NCBI GenBank assembly: GCA_001513105.1
Contig: LFSH01000038.1
Coordinates: forward strand, 1 to 58,541
Length of the DNA stretch: 58,541 nucleotides
Direction of reading: 5' to 3'
Source of the DNA: Clostridiales bacterium DTU070
GTDB taxonomy: Bacteria > Bacillota > Clostridia > DSM-8532
A program made the translations under genes and the position numbers. The first letter of the stretch is position 1; every line of letters starts with the position of its first letter. Of the stretch, positions 1 to 8,618 are shown piece after piece. Below the pieces are notes generated by a model. That model was given only the letters and a program-made list of their open reading frames with translations, had not been told where the DNA came from and did no database searches.

Positions 1-1
1 C

Positions 2-88
2 GGTATTTCCCGACCTGTAAAAATTATTGCACGGAATTATGAAGATTCATCGCAGGACTGCATGGTTTTCAGCCCGATTAAACAGTAG
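2..88 (+). other. possible 3' end of a plus-strand CDS running in from outside
   Basis: A 28-codon reading frame is open to the left edge and ends at TAG 86-88. It would be convergent with ecfT. The residues (start GISRPVKII, end FSPIKQ) match no family I recognise. A frame of this length can be open by chance, so this is only a candidate for a gene tail. Confidence 0.2.
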
Positions 89-131
89 CCAGGGTGTAGG
101 ATTGGAAGCTGTAAAGTCCCGTCAAAATGCT

Positions 132-935
132 CTAAATGAAAAATGTCGAAACTATAAAAAGGGCAAAAAACAAAATCAATAATATGCTAATGTTTCTGTC
201 AACCCTTGTAAAGGTCAGTTCTTTCAGTCTTGTGCGCCCGATATCACCGCGATAGCACCTTGATTCCATTGCCGTTGCAAGCTCTTCAGCCCTTTTAAAG
301 GCGCTGACAAAAAGCGGTATCAGAACAGGTATGAAACTCTTAGCCTTTTCTATAAAGTTACCTGTATCAAAGTCAGCTCCTCTTGATGACTGTGCCTTGA
401 TAATTCTGTCGGTCTCTTCTAATAATGTCGGAATAAAACGCAGTGCAATTGACATCATCATTGACATTTCATGAACAGGAACCCTGATTTTTTTCAGTGG
501 TGACAATAGTTTTTCCATGCCGTCGGTCAGTGCAATCGGTGTTGTGGTAAGAGTAAGAACCGATCCTATGGTAACCATAAGAGAAAGCCTTACAGCAATT
601 ACAACAGCCTGAAATATCCCTTCAAGGGTAATTTTTATGGAACCAAGGGAAATAAGTACGGTATTTCCCGGATAGGCAAAAATATTTATTACGGAAGTTA
701 TTGCAAGAATAAGCAACAGCGGTTTAATGCCCCTCAGTGTGAATCTTACGGGAACCTCGGATATAATGAGTATAATCCCGACCAGTGCGACCATCATGAC
801 ATAACCATATATGTTGTTTGCAGCAAAAAGCCCGATAATCAAAACAATGGTCCAGATTATTTTAGTTCTCGGGTCTGCCCGGTGCAATACCGAATTTCCC
901 GGGATATACTGACCCATGGTAATGTTTTTTAGCAT
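132..935 (-). CDS. ecfT: ECF transporter T component (EcfT)
   Basis: This is the membrane scaffold of an energy-coupling factor vitamin/metal transporter. It links the ATPases to exchangeable substrate-binding S subunits. The 267 residues include hydrophobic segments near 25-60, 70-90, 105-130 and 248-266. The long cytoplasmic region carries the two Arg motifs that dock the ATPases: SRG at 184-186 and SRCYRG at 225-230. It is the last gene of the ribosomal superoperon and follows the fused EcfA gene by 66 bp, the usual Firmicute position after rplQ. No S component lies in the window, which fits a group II ECF system serving dispersed S subunits. The start ATG follows a GAGGGGG ribosome-binding site. 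I saw no clear terminator downstream. Confidence 0.95.
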   Translation of the reverse strand: MLKNITMGQYIPGNSVLHRADPRTKIIWTIVLIIGLFAANNIYGYVMMVALVGIILIISEVPVRFTLRGIKPLLLILAITSVINIFAYPGNTVLISLGSIKITLEGIFQAVVIAVRLSLMVTIGSVLTLTTTPIALTDGMEKLLSPLKKIRVPVHEMSMMMSIALRFIPTLLEETDRIIKAQSSRGADFDTGNFIEKAKSFIPVLIPLFVSAFKRAEELATAMESRCYRGDIGRTRLKELTFTRVDRNISILLILFFALFIVSTFFI

Positions 936-1001
936 AATTCCCCCTCAGACTTTATGTCCCTGATAATATAATTATCCAAAATACATTAATCCATAAACGG
1001 T

Positions 1002-2744
1002 TTATTTTTTCAGCAATCTTTTCAGTTCGGCGATTCCCTCTTCCACTGTCAGAATATCCTTTCTGACACAGGGATTTATCCCGGCAAGGTAATAGAACAG
1101 TTCGGTTATCTGCGGTACATCCAGGCCTGTTTTAGCAAGAAGCTCCCTGTTTGAAAACACTTCCCTCGTGCTGCCCGTCAGAACCAGCTCACCATGGTCC
1201 ATTACCGCCACACGGTCGCAGTAATTGGCGATATGCTCCATTGTGTGTGAAACAATTATTATCGTAGTATTTTTCTCTTCCCTGAGCTTCAGAAGGAATT
1301 TGAATATTTCCCTGCTGCCCGCCGGATCAAGGCCTGCAGTGGGCTCATCAAGAACCAGGATCTCGGGATTCATTGCAATTACACCGGCAATGGCAACCCT
1401 TCTTTTCTGGCCTCCTGAAAGCTCAAAAGGAGATCTTTCAAGGACATCCTCGGGTAATCCTGTGATCTCGGCAGCCTCAAGCACACGCTTCTCTGTTTCT
1501 GCCTCCGGAACACCCATTTTTTTAAGCCCAAAGGCAATGTCCTTACCAACCGTTTCTTCAAACAGCTGATCTTCAGGGTTCTGGAAAATCAGGCCCACTT
1601 TCCGTCTTAACTCTTTCAGTGCCTTTCCCTTCGGGGCAATGCCCGAAACACTTATGCTTCCTTCGGTAGGCGTCAGCAGGCCGTTTAAATGCTGGATAAG
1701 CGTAGACTTACCCGAACCGGTGTGCCCTATAATCCCCAGTATCTCCCCCCTGTACACATCAAGGGAAACATCCTTAAGAGCCTGCTTTTCATAGGGTGTA
1801 CCCGGCATATATATGAATGAAAGATTTCTTATTTCAATAACTTTCTCTTTTTCAGCTTCGCTGGCAGGGCCTTCAGGCGATATTAAGCTCTCACCGGCAG
1901 AAAAACTGCACCTGGAAAAGAGCTCCTTCGCCTCATCAATGTGCACAGGCATATGCCCGCCCTCTATAAGCCCTTCATTGACTGCATTAATGTAGAAATA
2001 AGAAACCTGGGGTATGTCGATACCTGCTTTTTTCAGAATTTCGGTGTTTGAAAAAACGCTTCTTGGAGTGCCATCAAGCAAAAGCCTTCCATTGTCGATT
2101 ACCAAAACCCTGTCGACCTGTGCGGCTTCATCCATATGATGGGTTATCAGGACAATGGTAATCCGGTCTTCTTTATTGAGTTTTTTGAGTATATTCATTA
2201 CATCCCGGCGGCCTGTCGGATCAAGCATTGAAGTAGCCTCGTCAAGCACAAGACACTTCGGGTTCATGGCAAGAACCCCTGCTATCGCCACCCTTTGCTT
2301 CTGTCCTCCCGAAAGCATATAGGGTGAGTGGCTTATATATTTCAACATGTTCACCTTTTCGAGGGATTCGTCCACGCGTTTGCGTATTTCTGCAGGTGGT
2401 ACTCCAAGATTTTCGGGTCCGAAAGCTACATCCTCTTCCACGGTAGTGGCTACAAGCTGGTTATCCGGGTTCTGAAACACCATTCCAAGCTGGCTCCGTA
2501 TTTCCCAGATTAAATCTTCCGCATGTGTGAATTTCCCGAAGATACAAACAGTGCCTGAAGCAGGAAGCAAAAGACCGTTTAAGTGTCTTGCAAGGGTGGA
2601 TTTACCCGATCCGTTCCTTCCCACAACGGCAACAAATTCGCCTTCGTCAACCGAAAAAGATATATTGTTTAACGCCCGGGCAGGTTCACTGTCGCCGCGG
2701 GCCATATATACATATTCCAGGTCCTTAACATCAATTGCTTTCAT
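1002..2744 (-). CDS. ecfA: fused ECF transporter ATPase (EcfA1-EcfA2 in one chain)
   Basis: This encodes both ATPases of the ECF transporter as one chain of about 580 residues. Domain 1 has Walker A GRNGSGKST (about residues 42-50), LSGGQKQR and Walker B with LVLDEATS. Domain 2 has Walker A GHTGSGKST (about 340), LSGGQKRR and LVLDEPTAG. The halves are joined by a Ser/Glu-rich linker near residues 280-300. Most Firmicutes carry two adjacent genes of about 280 codons here. The frame is open across the junction with no stop. An in-frame TTG exists at 2783, but ATG 2744 is preferred because GGAG sits 9-10 bases upstream and MKAIDVKDLEY matches usual EcfA N-termini. The gene lies between rplQ and ecfT. 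Confidence 0.93.
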   Translation of the reverse strand: MKAIDVKDLEYVYMARGDSEPARALNNISFSVDEGEFVAVVGRNGSGKSTLARHLNGLLLPASGTVCIFGKFTHAEDLIWEIRSQLGMVFQNPDNQLVATTVEEDVAFGPENLGVPPAEIRKRVDESLEKVNMLKYISHSPYMLSGGQKQRVAIAGVLAMNPKCLVLDEATSMLDPTGRRDVMNILKKLNKEDRITIVLITHHMDEAAQVDRVLVIDNGRLLLDGTPRSVFSNTEILKKAGIDIPQVSYFYINAVNEGLIEGGHMPVHIDEAKELFSRCSFSAGESLISPEGPASEAEKEKVIEIRNLSFIYMPGTPYEKQALKDVSLDVYRGEILGIIGHTGSGKSTLIQHLNGLLTPTEGSISVSGIAPKGKALKELRRKVGLIFQNPEDQLFEETVGKDIAFGLKKMGVPEAETEKRVLEAAEITGLPEDVLERSPFELSGGQKRRVAIAGVIAMNPEILVLDEPTAGLDPAGSREIFKFLLKLREEKNTTIIIVSHTMEHIANYCDRVAVMDHGELVLTGSTREVFSNRELLAKTGLDVPQITELFYYLAGINPCVRKDILTVEEGIAELKRLLKK

Positions 2745-2869
2745 CTGCGATACTCCAAAGACATTTTTGCTGAACAAAAGCAAACAGGCTTATTCATAAG
2801 CCTTGCTGCAGACATAAAAGTTCTTCCTAAAACAAAGGAGAACGAACTTCTCCGCTCTCCCCTCCATGT

Positions 2870-3406
2870 TTATTCTTTTACCAGTTCCAGTATCACCATG
2901 TTTGCCCCGTCTCCCCTTCGTTGCCCTATCTTGTACATCCTCGTGAATCCGCTTGTTCTGTTCTTTTCCTTGTAGCGGGGGGCAATCTCGTCCATCAGCT
3001 TGTTTGCGAGATTTATGTTCTTGCTATTCTCATCCTTGACCCTGTATAGCCAGGAAATAATAATTCTTCTTGCATGGAGCCGTGAAGGACTGTCTACCGG
3101 TTTCATTTCAGTCTTTTCTTCTCTTTCAACAACTTCGTAGCTTCTGTCATTCTTTGATTTCTTTGAAACAGTCATTTTCTTGCCCTTGCTGTCAAGTACC
3201 GGTGCACTTATTTTTGTCTGCTTTGTGGTAAAATTATCGCACTCCTTCACAGCCAGCGCAATCAACCTGTCTGCAATAGGCGCAACTTCTTTGGCCCTTG
3301 CTTCCGTTGTTTCAATTCTTCCATATTGAATCAGTGAAGTTACCAGACTTCTCAGCATAGCTTTTCTCTGATCGGTCGGCCTTCCCAGTTTTCTTTGCCA
3401 AGCCAT
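2870..3406 (-). CDS. rplQ: 50S ribosomal protein L17, with insertion
   Basis: L17 lies near the peptide exit tunnel of the large subunit. The N-terminus ([17 protein letters not shown]) and C-terminus ([16 protein letters not shown]) are typical. At 178 residues it is about 55-60 longer than the usual 113-120. The extra material is a charged Lys/Glu/Ser-rich stretch at about residues 52-105, placed before the LHARR segment. It follows rpoA by 26 bp and has a GGAGGGAACC-type ribosome-binding site. The insertion is in frame and both flanks are conserved, so it looks like a lineage-specific extension rather than a frameshift. Confidence 0.97.
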   Translation of the reverse strand: MAWQRKLGRPTDQRKAMLRSLVTSLIQYGRIETTEARAKEVAPIADRLIALAVKECDNFTTKQTKISAPVLDSKGKKMTVSKKSKNDRSYEVVEREEKTEMKPVDSPSRLHARRIIISWLYRVKDENSKNINLANKLMDEIAPRYKEKNRTSGFTRMYKIGQRRGDGANMVILELVKE

Positions 3407-3432
3407 TTTGGGTTCCCTCCTTATGGTTTTTG

Positions 3433-4383
3433 TTAAGCGTCTTCAGACGGGGCCAAAGACAATCCCAGGGCTTCAAGTTTTGAAACAACCTCTTCAAGAG
3501 ACTTACGCCCCAGGTTTCTTACTTTCATCATGTCTTCTGCCGTCTTGCTAATAAGTTCTTCAACAGTATTGATTCCTGCTCTCTTCAGACAGTTGTATGA
3601 ACGTACCGAAAGATCCAGTTCCTCGATGGTCATCTCGAGCACTTTTTCCTTCTTTGTCTCTTCCTTTTCCACCATTATCTCGGCATCTTTTGCATGTTCG
3701 GTCAGGTTAATGAACAGGTTTAAGTGTTCGCTCAGTATTTTTGCGCCAAGACTGATTGCTTCATCCGGCTGGATGCTTCCGTTTGTCCACACTTCTATGG
3801 TAAGCTTGTCATAGTCGGTTACCTGCCCCACACGGGTATCTTCCACCGTGTAGTTTACCTTCTTGACAGGTGTATAAATGGAATCAATGGGAATAATACC
3901 TATTGGCTGGTTCGGTTTCTTGTTCTTTTCAGCAGGTACATACCCGCGTCCGGTGTCCACCATCAATTCCATGTATAAGCGATGATTCCCGCTTATTGTT
4001 GCTATGTGAAGGTCCGGGTTCAGAATTTCCACGTCTGCGTCTGTCTTGATATCTCCTGCTTTTATTTCGCCGTCACCTTCATAGTCGATATAAACAACCT
4101 TTTGTCCCTCTGAATGAACTTTCAGCGAAAGTTCCTTAATGTTCAGTATAATTTCGGTTACATCTTCAACAACACCGGGAATGGTTGAAAACTCGTGCAG
4201 CACGCCGTCTATCTTTATTGAAGTGACCGCAGCTCCCGGAAGAGAAGATAATAATACACGCCTCAGGGAATTCCCCAAAGTAATCCCGTATCCTCTTTCG
4301 AGAGGTTCAATAACAAACTTCCCATAGGTGAAGTCATCTGCCATCTCAACACATTCAATTCTTGGCTTTTCAATTTCTATCAT
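3433..4383 (-). CDS. rpoA: DNA-directed RNA polymerase subunit alpha
   Basis: The alpha subunit dimerises to start RNA polymerase assembly. Its C-terminal domain binds UP elements and activators. The 316 residues show the N-terminal domain ([25 protein letters not shown], split here as FVIEPLERG and [10 protein letters not shown]) and the C-terminal helix-hairpin-helix domain ([27 protein letters not shown]). The longer frame to 4443 is rejected because ATG 4383 has GGGAGGG at good spacing and begins with the canonical MIEIEKP. It sits between rpsD and rplQ, the standard alpha-operon order. Confidence 0.98.
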   Translation of the reverse strand: MIEIEKPRIECVEMADDFTYGKFVIEPLERGYGITLGNSLRRVLLSSLPGAAVTSIKIDGVLHEFSTIPGVVEDVTEIILNIKELSLKVHSEGQKVVYIDYEGDGEIKAGDIKTDADVEILNPDLHIATISGNHRLYMELMVDTGRGYVPAEKNKKPNQPIGIIPIDSIYTPVKKVNYTVEDTRVGQVTDYDKLTIEVWTNGSIQPDEAISLGAKILSEHLNLFINLTEHAKDAEIMVEKEETKKEKVLEMTIEELDLSVRSYNCLKRAGINTVEELISKTAEDMMKVRNLGRKSLEEVVSKLEALGLSLAPSEDA

Positions 4384-4494
4384 TCCAGGACCCTCCCTGT
4401 TACTTTGATTATCAAGCGGCCTGCATTCGTAATGCAAAACCACGATACGAGGGCAACCGTGAATTCAGTTGCATACTGTGTGAGGCTGTATCGG

Positions 4495-5121
4495 TTACTT
4501 CGAGTACAATTCGACGATGAGGTGTTCCTGAATCGGCAGATCAATGTCTTCTCTTTCAGGTAAGGAAATAACCCTGCCCTTCATGTTCTCCTGGTCTACC
4601 TCAAGCCACTTCGGCACAACCTTGCCTCCGGTGATGTCAAGTATTTCCTTGAAGCGTTCAAGTTTCCTGCTCTTTTCGGCCACCTCTATTACATCGCCTT
4701 CTTTAACGAGATATGAAGGAATGTTTACTCTTCTTCCGTTAACCAGGAAGTGGCCGTGAGTAACCAACTGACGAGCTTCATCCCTTGAGGTACCGAAACC
4801 AAGCCTGTACACTACGTTATCCAGACGGCTCTCAAGAATCTGAAGCAAAATTTCACCGGTAATCCCCTTCTTACGGATTGCCATTTCATAGTATTTTCTG
4901 AACTGGCTTTCGAGAACTCCGTAAAAACGCTTTGCTTTCTGCTTTTCACGAAGCTGAATACCATATTCGGATAATTTCTTTCTCTGCTGCCCGTGCATGC
5001 CAGGCGCATAAGGCCTTCTGTCTACCGAGCATTTATTGGAATAGCATCTTTCGCCCTTGAGGAAAAGTTTCTGGCCTTCCCTGCGGCAAAGTTTACAAGA
5101 TGCACCCGTATATCTTGCCAT
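4495..5121 (-). CDS. rpsD: 30S ribosomal protein S4
   Basis: S4 is a primary 16S rRNA-binding protein that nucleates assembly of the small-subunit body. In many bacteria it also represses its own operon. The 208 residues include the N-terminal Cys-containing motif ([18 protein letters not shown]) with four cysteines able to bind zinc, and the S4 RNA-binding domain ([28 protein letters not shown]). The start has GGAGGTG at good spacing. It is separated from rpsK by 183 bp, unusually wide for this operon, and that gap contains a possible internal promoter. Confidence 0.98.
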   Translation of the reverse strand: MARYTGASCKLCRREGQKLFLKGERCYSNKCSVDRRPYAPGMHGQQRKKLSEYGIQLREKQKAKRFYGVLESQFRKYYEMAIRKKGITGEILLQILESRLDNVVYRLGFGTSRDEARQLVTHGHFLVNGRRVNIPSYLVKEGDVIEVAEKSRKLERFKEILDITGGKVVPKWLEVDQENMKGRVISLPEREDIDLPIQEHLIVELYSK

Positions 5122-5212
5122 TTGTATTTACACCTCCGATAATAATCAAATCACTGTTAGTTCGGCCCGAATTCAGTCATAATGCTTAATATTTATATCT
5201 CAACTGCATAAT

Positions 5213-5241
5213 AATATATATATGGGCCTGTACGTTTACAA
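5213..5241 (-). promoter_or_regulatory. possible internal promoter for rpsD-rpoA-rplQ
   Basis: On the minus strand TTGTAA (5236-5241) and TATATT (5213-5218) are separated by 17 bases. The site lies in the 183-bp rpsK-rpsD gap, about 90 bases upstream of the rpsD start. The gap is AT-rich, so a chance match is possible. Confidence 0.35.
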
Positions 5242-5304
5242 GATTATCGCCAATATATGTTATTTCCATTCCAAATTACATAAGAAAATATAATCAGCAA
5301 GGAA

Positions 5305-5700
5305 TTAAACTCTTCTTCTCTTGGGAGGCCTGCAACCATTATGAGGGATGGGTGTAACATCCTTAATCATGTTAACCTCAAGGCCTGCAGCCTGCAGTGC
5401 ACGTATAGCAGCCTCGCGGCCTGAACCGGGTCCCTTGACATATACCGAAACGGTCTTCATTCCATGCTCCATAGCTGCCTTTGCGGCTGTTTCAGCTGCT
5501 TGCTGTGCTGCGAAAGGCGTGCTCTTTTTCGAGCCTCTGAAGCCCAGTCCGCCTGCGCTTGCCCATGAAACTGCATTCCCCTGTACATCAGTAATTGTTA
5601 CAATGGTATTATTAAAAGAGGAATGGATATGTGCGCATCCACGCTCAATATTCTTCTTCTCTCTTTTCTTTCTTGATCTACGAACAACCTTAGCTGCCAT
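5305..5700 (-). CDS. rpsK: 30S ribosomal protein S11
   Basis: S11 is a platform protein that contacts mRNA near the Shine-Dalgarno helix. The 131 residues match the family over their full length: basic N-terminus, [32 protein letters not shown], and the C-terminal [23 protein letters not shown] lies 11 bases before ATG. It starts 18 bp after rpsM. Confidence 0.98.
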   Translation of the reverse strand: MAAKVVRRSRKKREKKNIERGCAHIHSSFNNTIVTITDVQGNAVSWASAGGLGFRGSKKSTPFAAQQAAETAAKAAMEHGMKTVSVYVKGPGSGREAAIRALQAAGLEVNMIKDVTPIPHNGCRPPKRRRV

Positions 5701-5718
5701 TTAACTACCAACCTCCTG

Positions 5719-6087
5719 TTACTTCTTCTTGTTGGCCACTGTTTTCTTAGGGCCTTTTCTGGTTCTTGCGTTGGTTTTTGTCCTCTGACCACGCACCGGT
5801 AATCCCATCCTGTGTCTTCTTCCGCGGTAACATCCGATTTCCATCAGACGTTTAATGTTTAAAGCTATATCCCTTCTGAGATCTCCCTCAACGACATATT
5901 CCTTTTCAATAGTCTCCCTGAGCTTGCTGATCTCATCATCAGTCAAATCTCTAACGCGGGTATCGGGATTTATACCTGTCTTTTCCAGTATCTGCTTTGA
6001 ACGGGTTCTGCCTATGCCGAATATATAGGTCAGCCCTATTTCAACTCTTTTTTCTCTTGGCAGATCAACACCTGCAATACGAGCCAA
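5719..6087 (-). CDS. rpsM: 30S ribosomal protein S13 (TTG start)
   Basis: S13 is a head protein that contacts the P-site tRNA and the B1 intersubunit bridges. The frame is open to 6150, but the family N-terminus [14 protein letters not shown] corresponds to a TTG at 6085-6087, preceded by GGAGG with a 9-base spacer. The upstream 21 codons have no family counterpart. From TTG the product is 122 residues, the normal length, with GRTRSKQIL and a basic tail ([14 protein letters not shown]). It is the first gene of the alpha block after a leader of about 276 bp following rpmJ. Confidence 0.97.
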   Translation of the reverse strand: MARIAGVDLPREKRVEIGLTYIFGIGRTRSKQILEKTGINPDTRVRDLTDDEISKLRETIEKEYVVEGDLRRDIALNIKRLMEIGCYRGRRHRMGLPVRGQRTKTNARTRKGPKKTVANKKK

Positions 6088-6363
6088 TGTCTTACACCTC
6101 CGAAAGTAATCACTTTTTATGACCTTTTTTTCATTTCCGGTTTTTTTCATGTACCTTGCATGTTCTGCAAGGTTTTCAGTGATTATATTATTTTAACGTT
6201 TAATTAATCAATATGACAAATTTATCTATGTTAAAGGTTCCCGGCAACAAATTTGCATTTGTTTCAGCCGCGCCGAAGAAACCCTTGTTTTCTTTCCGGT
6301 TCCGGAAGCCCCGGAACCATGTATGGTTTATTTTTCCGCTCTTACGGCAAAAACATATTAAAC
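6088..6363 (-). promoter_or_regulatory. rpmJ-rpsM intergenic leader with hairpins
   Basis: The 276 bp between rpmJ and rpsM hold no credible gene. They contain a perfect 8-bp stem (6298-6318, GGTTCCGG/CCGGAACC) soon after rpmJ, a possible promoter (6182-6211) and a 7-bp stem (6154-6172). In E. coli the leader of rpsM is the target of S4 autoregulation. Whether this one plays that role is inference from position only. Confidence 0.45.
6182..6211 (-). promoter_or_regulatory. possible internal promoter upstream of rpsM
   Basis: On the minus strand TTGATT (6206-6211) and TATAAT (6182-6187) are separated by 18 bases, about 95 bases upstream of the rpsM TTG. The predicted transcript begins just before a 7-bp hairpin (6154-6172, CCTTGCA/TGCAAGG). 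Confidence 0.4.
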
Positions 6364-6477
6364 TTAACCCTGGCGCTGTTTGTGCTTCGGGTTGTCACAG
6401 ATTACCCTTATTCTGCCTTTTCTGCGTATAATTCTGCACTTTTCGCATATTTTCTTTACTGAAGGTTTTACTTTCAT
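6364..6477 (-). CDS. rpmJ: 50S ribosomal protein L36
   Basis: This is a 37-residue protein read directly from the minus strand: ATG at 6475-6477, TAA at 6364-6366. It begins [14 protein letters not shown] and ends NPKHKQRQG. The zinc motif is present as CxxC, then Cys and His (CEKC, CDNPKH). GGGAGGG precedes the start. It lies between infA and rpsM, the standard position. Confidence 0.97.
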   Translation of the reverse strand: MKVKPSVKKICEKCRIIRRKGRIRVICDNPKHKQRQG

Positions 6478-6516
6478 TTCCGACCCTCCCGTCATCGCTG
6501 TGCTAAAATGTTTATT

Positions 6517-6735
6517 TTATTTTCCTCTCCAGGTTATACGTCCTCGGGTAAGGTCGTATGGCGACATCTCCACTGTGACCTTATCACCGGGTAAAATCCT
6601 GATATAATGCATTCTCAGTTTTCCTGAAATATGAGCTAGGATTTTATGGCCGTTTTCAAGTTCAACTCTGAACATTGCATTAGGCATTGCTTCTATAACT
6701 CTACCTTCAACCTCAATTACATCTTCTTTTGACAA
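6517..6735 (-). CDS. infA: translation initiation factor IF-1
   Basis: IF-1 blocks the A site during initiation and assists IF-2 and IF-3. The 72-residue single OB-fold protein is full length: [15 protein letters not shown], then [19 protein letters not shown], then ending in RGRITWRGK. An AGGAGGG ribosome-binding site precedes ATG. It lies between the KOW protein gene and rpmJ. Confidence 0.98.
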   Translation of the reverse strand: MSKEDVIEVEGRVIEAMPNAMFRVELENGHKILAHISGKLRMHYIRILPGDKVTVEMSPYDLTRGRITWRGK

Positions 6736-6753
6736 GCAAAAACCCTCCTTCTT

Positions 6754-7050
6754 CTATATAGCCTGTAAAAGATTTCGAATTCTGCCAATGGCTTTTTGAA
6801 TGTCCGCGTTTAAAGGCGTTTTGCCGTTCCTTAAAATTTCCACAATGTCTTCAGCCATTAAATCCGTATATTTTAAATGCTTAATTCTTTTCTTTTTCGG
6901 TTTTTCAACAGGGCGTAAATCCCCGTCGCTAATCAGCACAAAATCTTCGTCCACTACGCCTATAACAATGAACAGTCTTCCTTTATCCCTGCCCGCTCTC
7001 GAATATGCGACCCTGCCGATTACAGGATTCGACCATTCCATTACAATCAT
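6754..7050 (-). CDS. KOW-domain RNA-binding protein (L14e-like)
   Basis: This 98-residue basic protein is of the type often found between map and infA in Firmicutes. The N-terminal half (IGRVAYSRAGRDKGRLFIVIG) is a KOW-like segment with the conserved Gly, as in the L14e/L6e/L27e group. A KKKR stretch follows. A role in RNA binding or ribosome assembly is inferred from the fold pattern and position; no precise function is known to me. An alternative start at ATG 7041 is possible. It overlaps none of its neighbours and has 69 bp upstream to map. Confidence 0.85.
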   Translation of the reverse strand: MIVMEWSNPVIGRVAYSRAGRDKGRLFIVIGVVDEDFVLISDGDLRPVEKPKKKRIKHLKYTDLMAEDIVEILRNGKTPLNADIQKAIGRIRNLLQAI

Positions 7051-7119
7051 CCTTTTAAAGGCTTAACTATTTTATTTTAAAGTAAGTCAGGCTATTTTTC
7101 AAGCTCTTAATGAAATTTT

Positions 7120-7884
7120 CTACCCCGCGGTAAGTATCTCGGGCTCGTTTTCTGTAACAACAATGGTGTTTTCGTAATGAGCCGACAATTTTCGATCACT
7201 GGTAACCACTGTCCACTTGTTTTTCAGCAACTCAACCTCCCAGTGGCCTTCGTTTACCATCGGTTCAATAGCCAGCGTCATACCTTTCTGAAGTCTTGGC
7301 CCTCTCTCACGTGTCACAAAATTCGGAACCTGCGGTTCTTCATGCATCTCAGTGCCGATACCGTGGCCCACAAAATCCCGGACCAGCGAATATCCGTTTC
7401 CTTCGACATACTGCTGAATGGCCCTTGATATGTCACGTATTCTCATGCCTTCCCTGGCCATTTCGATACCCTTGAAGAAACTCTCCCTTGTAACTTCAAT
7501 AAGCCTTTTTGCCTCGGGTGACACGGTGCCTACTTCATAGGTCCTTGCAGCATCCCCGTGATAACCTTCAAATATGGCACCGATATCTATACTTACAATG
7601 TCTCCTTCTTTCAAAGGTATATCATTTGGTATTCCGTGAATGACTTCGTGATTAACCGATGCACATATGCTTGCCGGAAAATCAATACCGCCGTACGGGT
7701 TTGGCACACCTTTAAAAGAAGGAAAACCGCCTGCCTTCAAAATGACTTCCTCTGCTGCCTTGTCAAGCTCTCTTGTTGTTATCCCGGGAGCTATCAGTTC
7801 CTCTATTCTCCGGTGAGCCATTGCAACTATATAGCCGGCCTTACGCATAAGGTCAAGCTCTCTTTGTGATTTTATTACTATCAT
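7120..7884 (-). CDS. map: methionine aminopeptidase, type I
   Basis: This enzyme removes the initiator Met from nascent proteins. The 254 residues show the pita-bread metalloprotease signature: the His in VNHEVIHGIPND, metal ligands in SIDIGAIFEGYHGDAART, GHGIGTEMHEEPQVPNF, and a late Glu in IEPMVNEG. There is no N-terminal zinc-finger extension, so it is a short type I enzyme. It follows adk by 9 bp, an order typical of the spc operon. Confidence 0.97.
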   Translation of the reverse strand: MIVIKSQRELDLMRKAGYIVAMAHRRIEELIAPGITTRELDKAAEEVILKAGGFPSFKGVPNPYGGIDFPASICASVNHEVIHGIPNDIPLKEGDIVSIDIGAIFEGYHGDAARTYEVGTVSPEAKRLIEVTRESFFKGIEMAREGMRIRDISRAIQQYVEGNGYSLVRDFVGHGIGTEMHEEPQVPNFVTRERGPRLQKGMTLAIEPMVNEGHWEVELLKNKWTVVTSDRKLSAHYENTIVVTENEPEILTAG

Positions 7885-7893
7885 TAAAACCGC

Positions 7894-8535
7894 CTACTCT
7901 TTTAACAATTTATCCATTATTTCTTCGGTGGTCTCAGTTATATCCTTCGTGCCGTCAAAATGTAGCAGCAAACCTTTTTTTTCGTAATATTCTACCAGCG
8001 GCTCTGTTTTCTCGTAATATGCCTTAAGTCTTTCCAGTACCGTCTGTTCCTTATCGTCATCACGGATTTTCAGTTCTTCGCCGCATACGTCACATAATCC
8101 TTCGGACTTCGGCGGGTTTGAAACAATGTGGTAGGACATTCCACACCCTTTGCACACCCTGCGCCCTGCCATTCTTCTGACAATAACCTCGTCAGGTACA
8201 TTGAGATTTATTACCGCATCCAGCTCCGCACCCATTTCCCTTAATACCTCATCCAACTGCACGGCCTGGGGAATGGTACGCGGAAAACCGTCCAGCAGAA
8301 AACCGTTTTTGCAATCATCTTTTTTTAGTCTGTCCTTCACTATACTGACTGTCAAATCATCGGGCACCAGCATCCCCTGATCAATGATCTGCTTTACTTT
8401 TCTGCCCAGTTCGGTACCTTCGTTTGCCCGGAAAATATCCCCGGTTGAAATATGAGGTATATTCAGCCTCTTTGATAAATTTACCGCCTGCGTGCCTTTG
8501 CCTGCACCAGGAGCTCCCAAAAGAATAAGTCTCAT
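7894..8535 (-). CDS. adk: adenylate kinase
   Basis: It catalyses ATP + AMP = 2 ADP. The 213 residues have the P-loop GAPGAGKGTQ at 7-16, the AMP-binding region (STGDIFR), GFPRT, and a long LID of Gram-positive type with four cysteines (CKGCGMSYH and CDVCGEEL) positioned to bind zinc. It starts 83 bp after secY, with a GGAAG-type ribosome-binding site. Confidence 0.98.
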   Translation of the reverse strand: MRLILLGAPGAGKGTQAVNLSKRLNIPHISTGDIFRANEGTELGRKVKQIIDQGMLVPDDLTVSIVKDRLKKDDCKNGFLLDGFPRTIPQAVQLDEVLREMGAELDAVINLNVPDEVIVRRMAGRRVCKGCGMSYHIVSNPPKSEGLCDVCGEELKIRDDDKEQTVLERLKAYYEKTEPLVEYYEKKGLLLHFDGTKDITETTEEIMDKLLKE

Positions 8536-8618
8536 GTCTTCCGCACCTTCTATATGCCAGGTTAAATGTGGAAGGTGAGAAAAGGTTTCTCACTTTCCAC
8601 ATCAGTTCAATCCATGGT

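Noticed and set aside
1-45. Resemblance of the left edge to ecfT sequence near 659-702 (shared CGGTATTTCCCG)
   Set aside because: Beyond the 12 shared bases the match is patchy, and the matching frame has a stop and no start. Probably chance.
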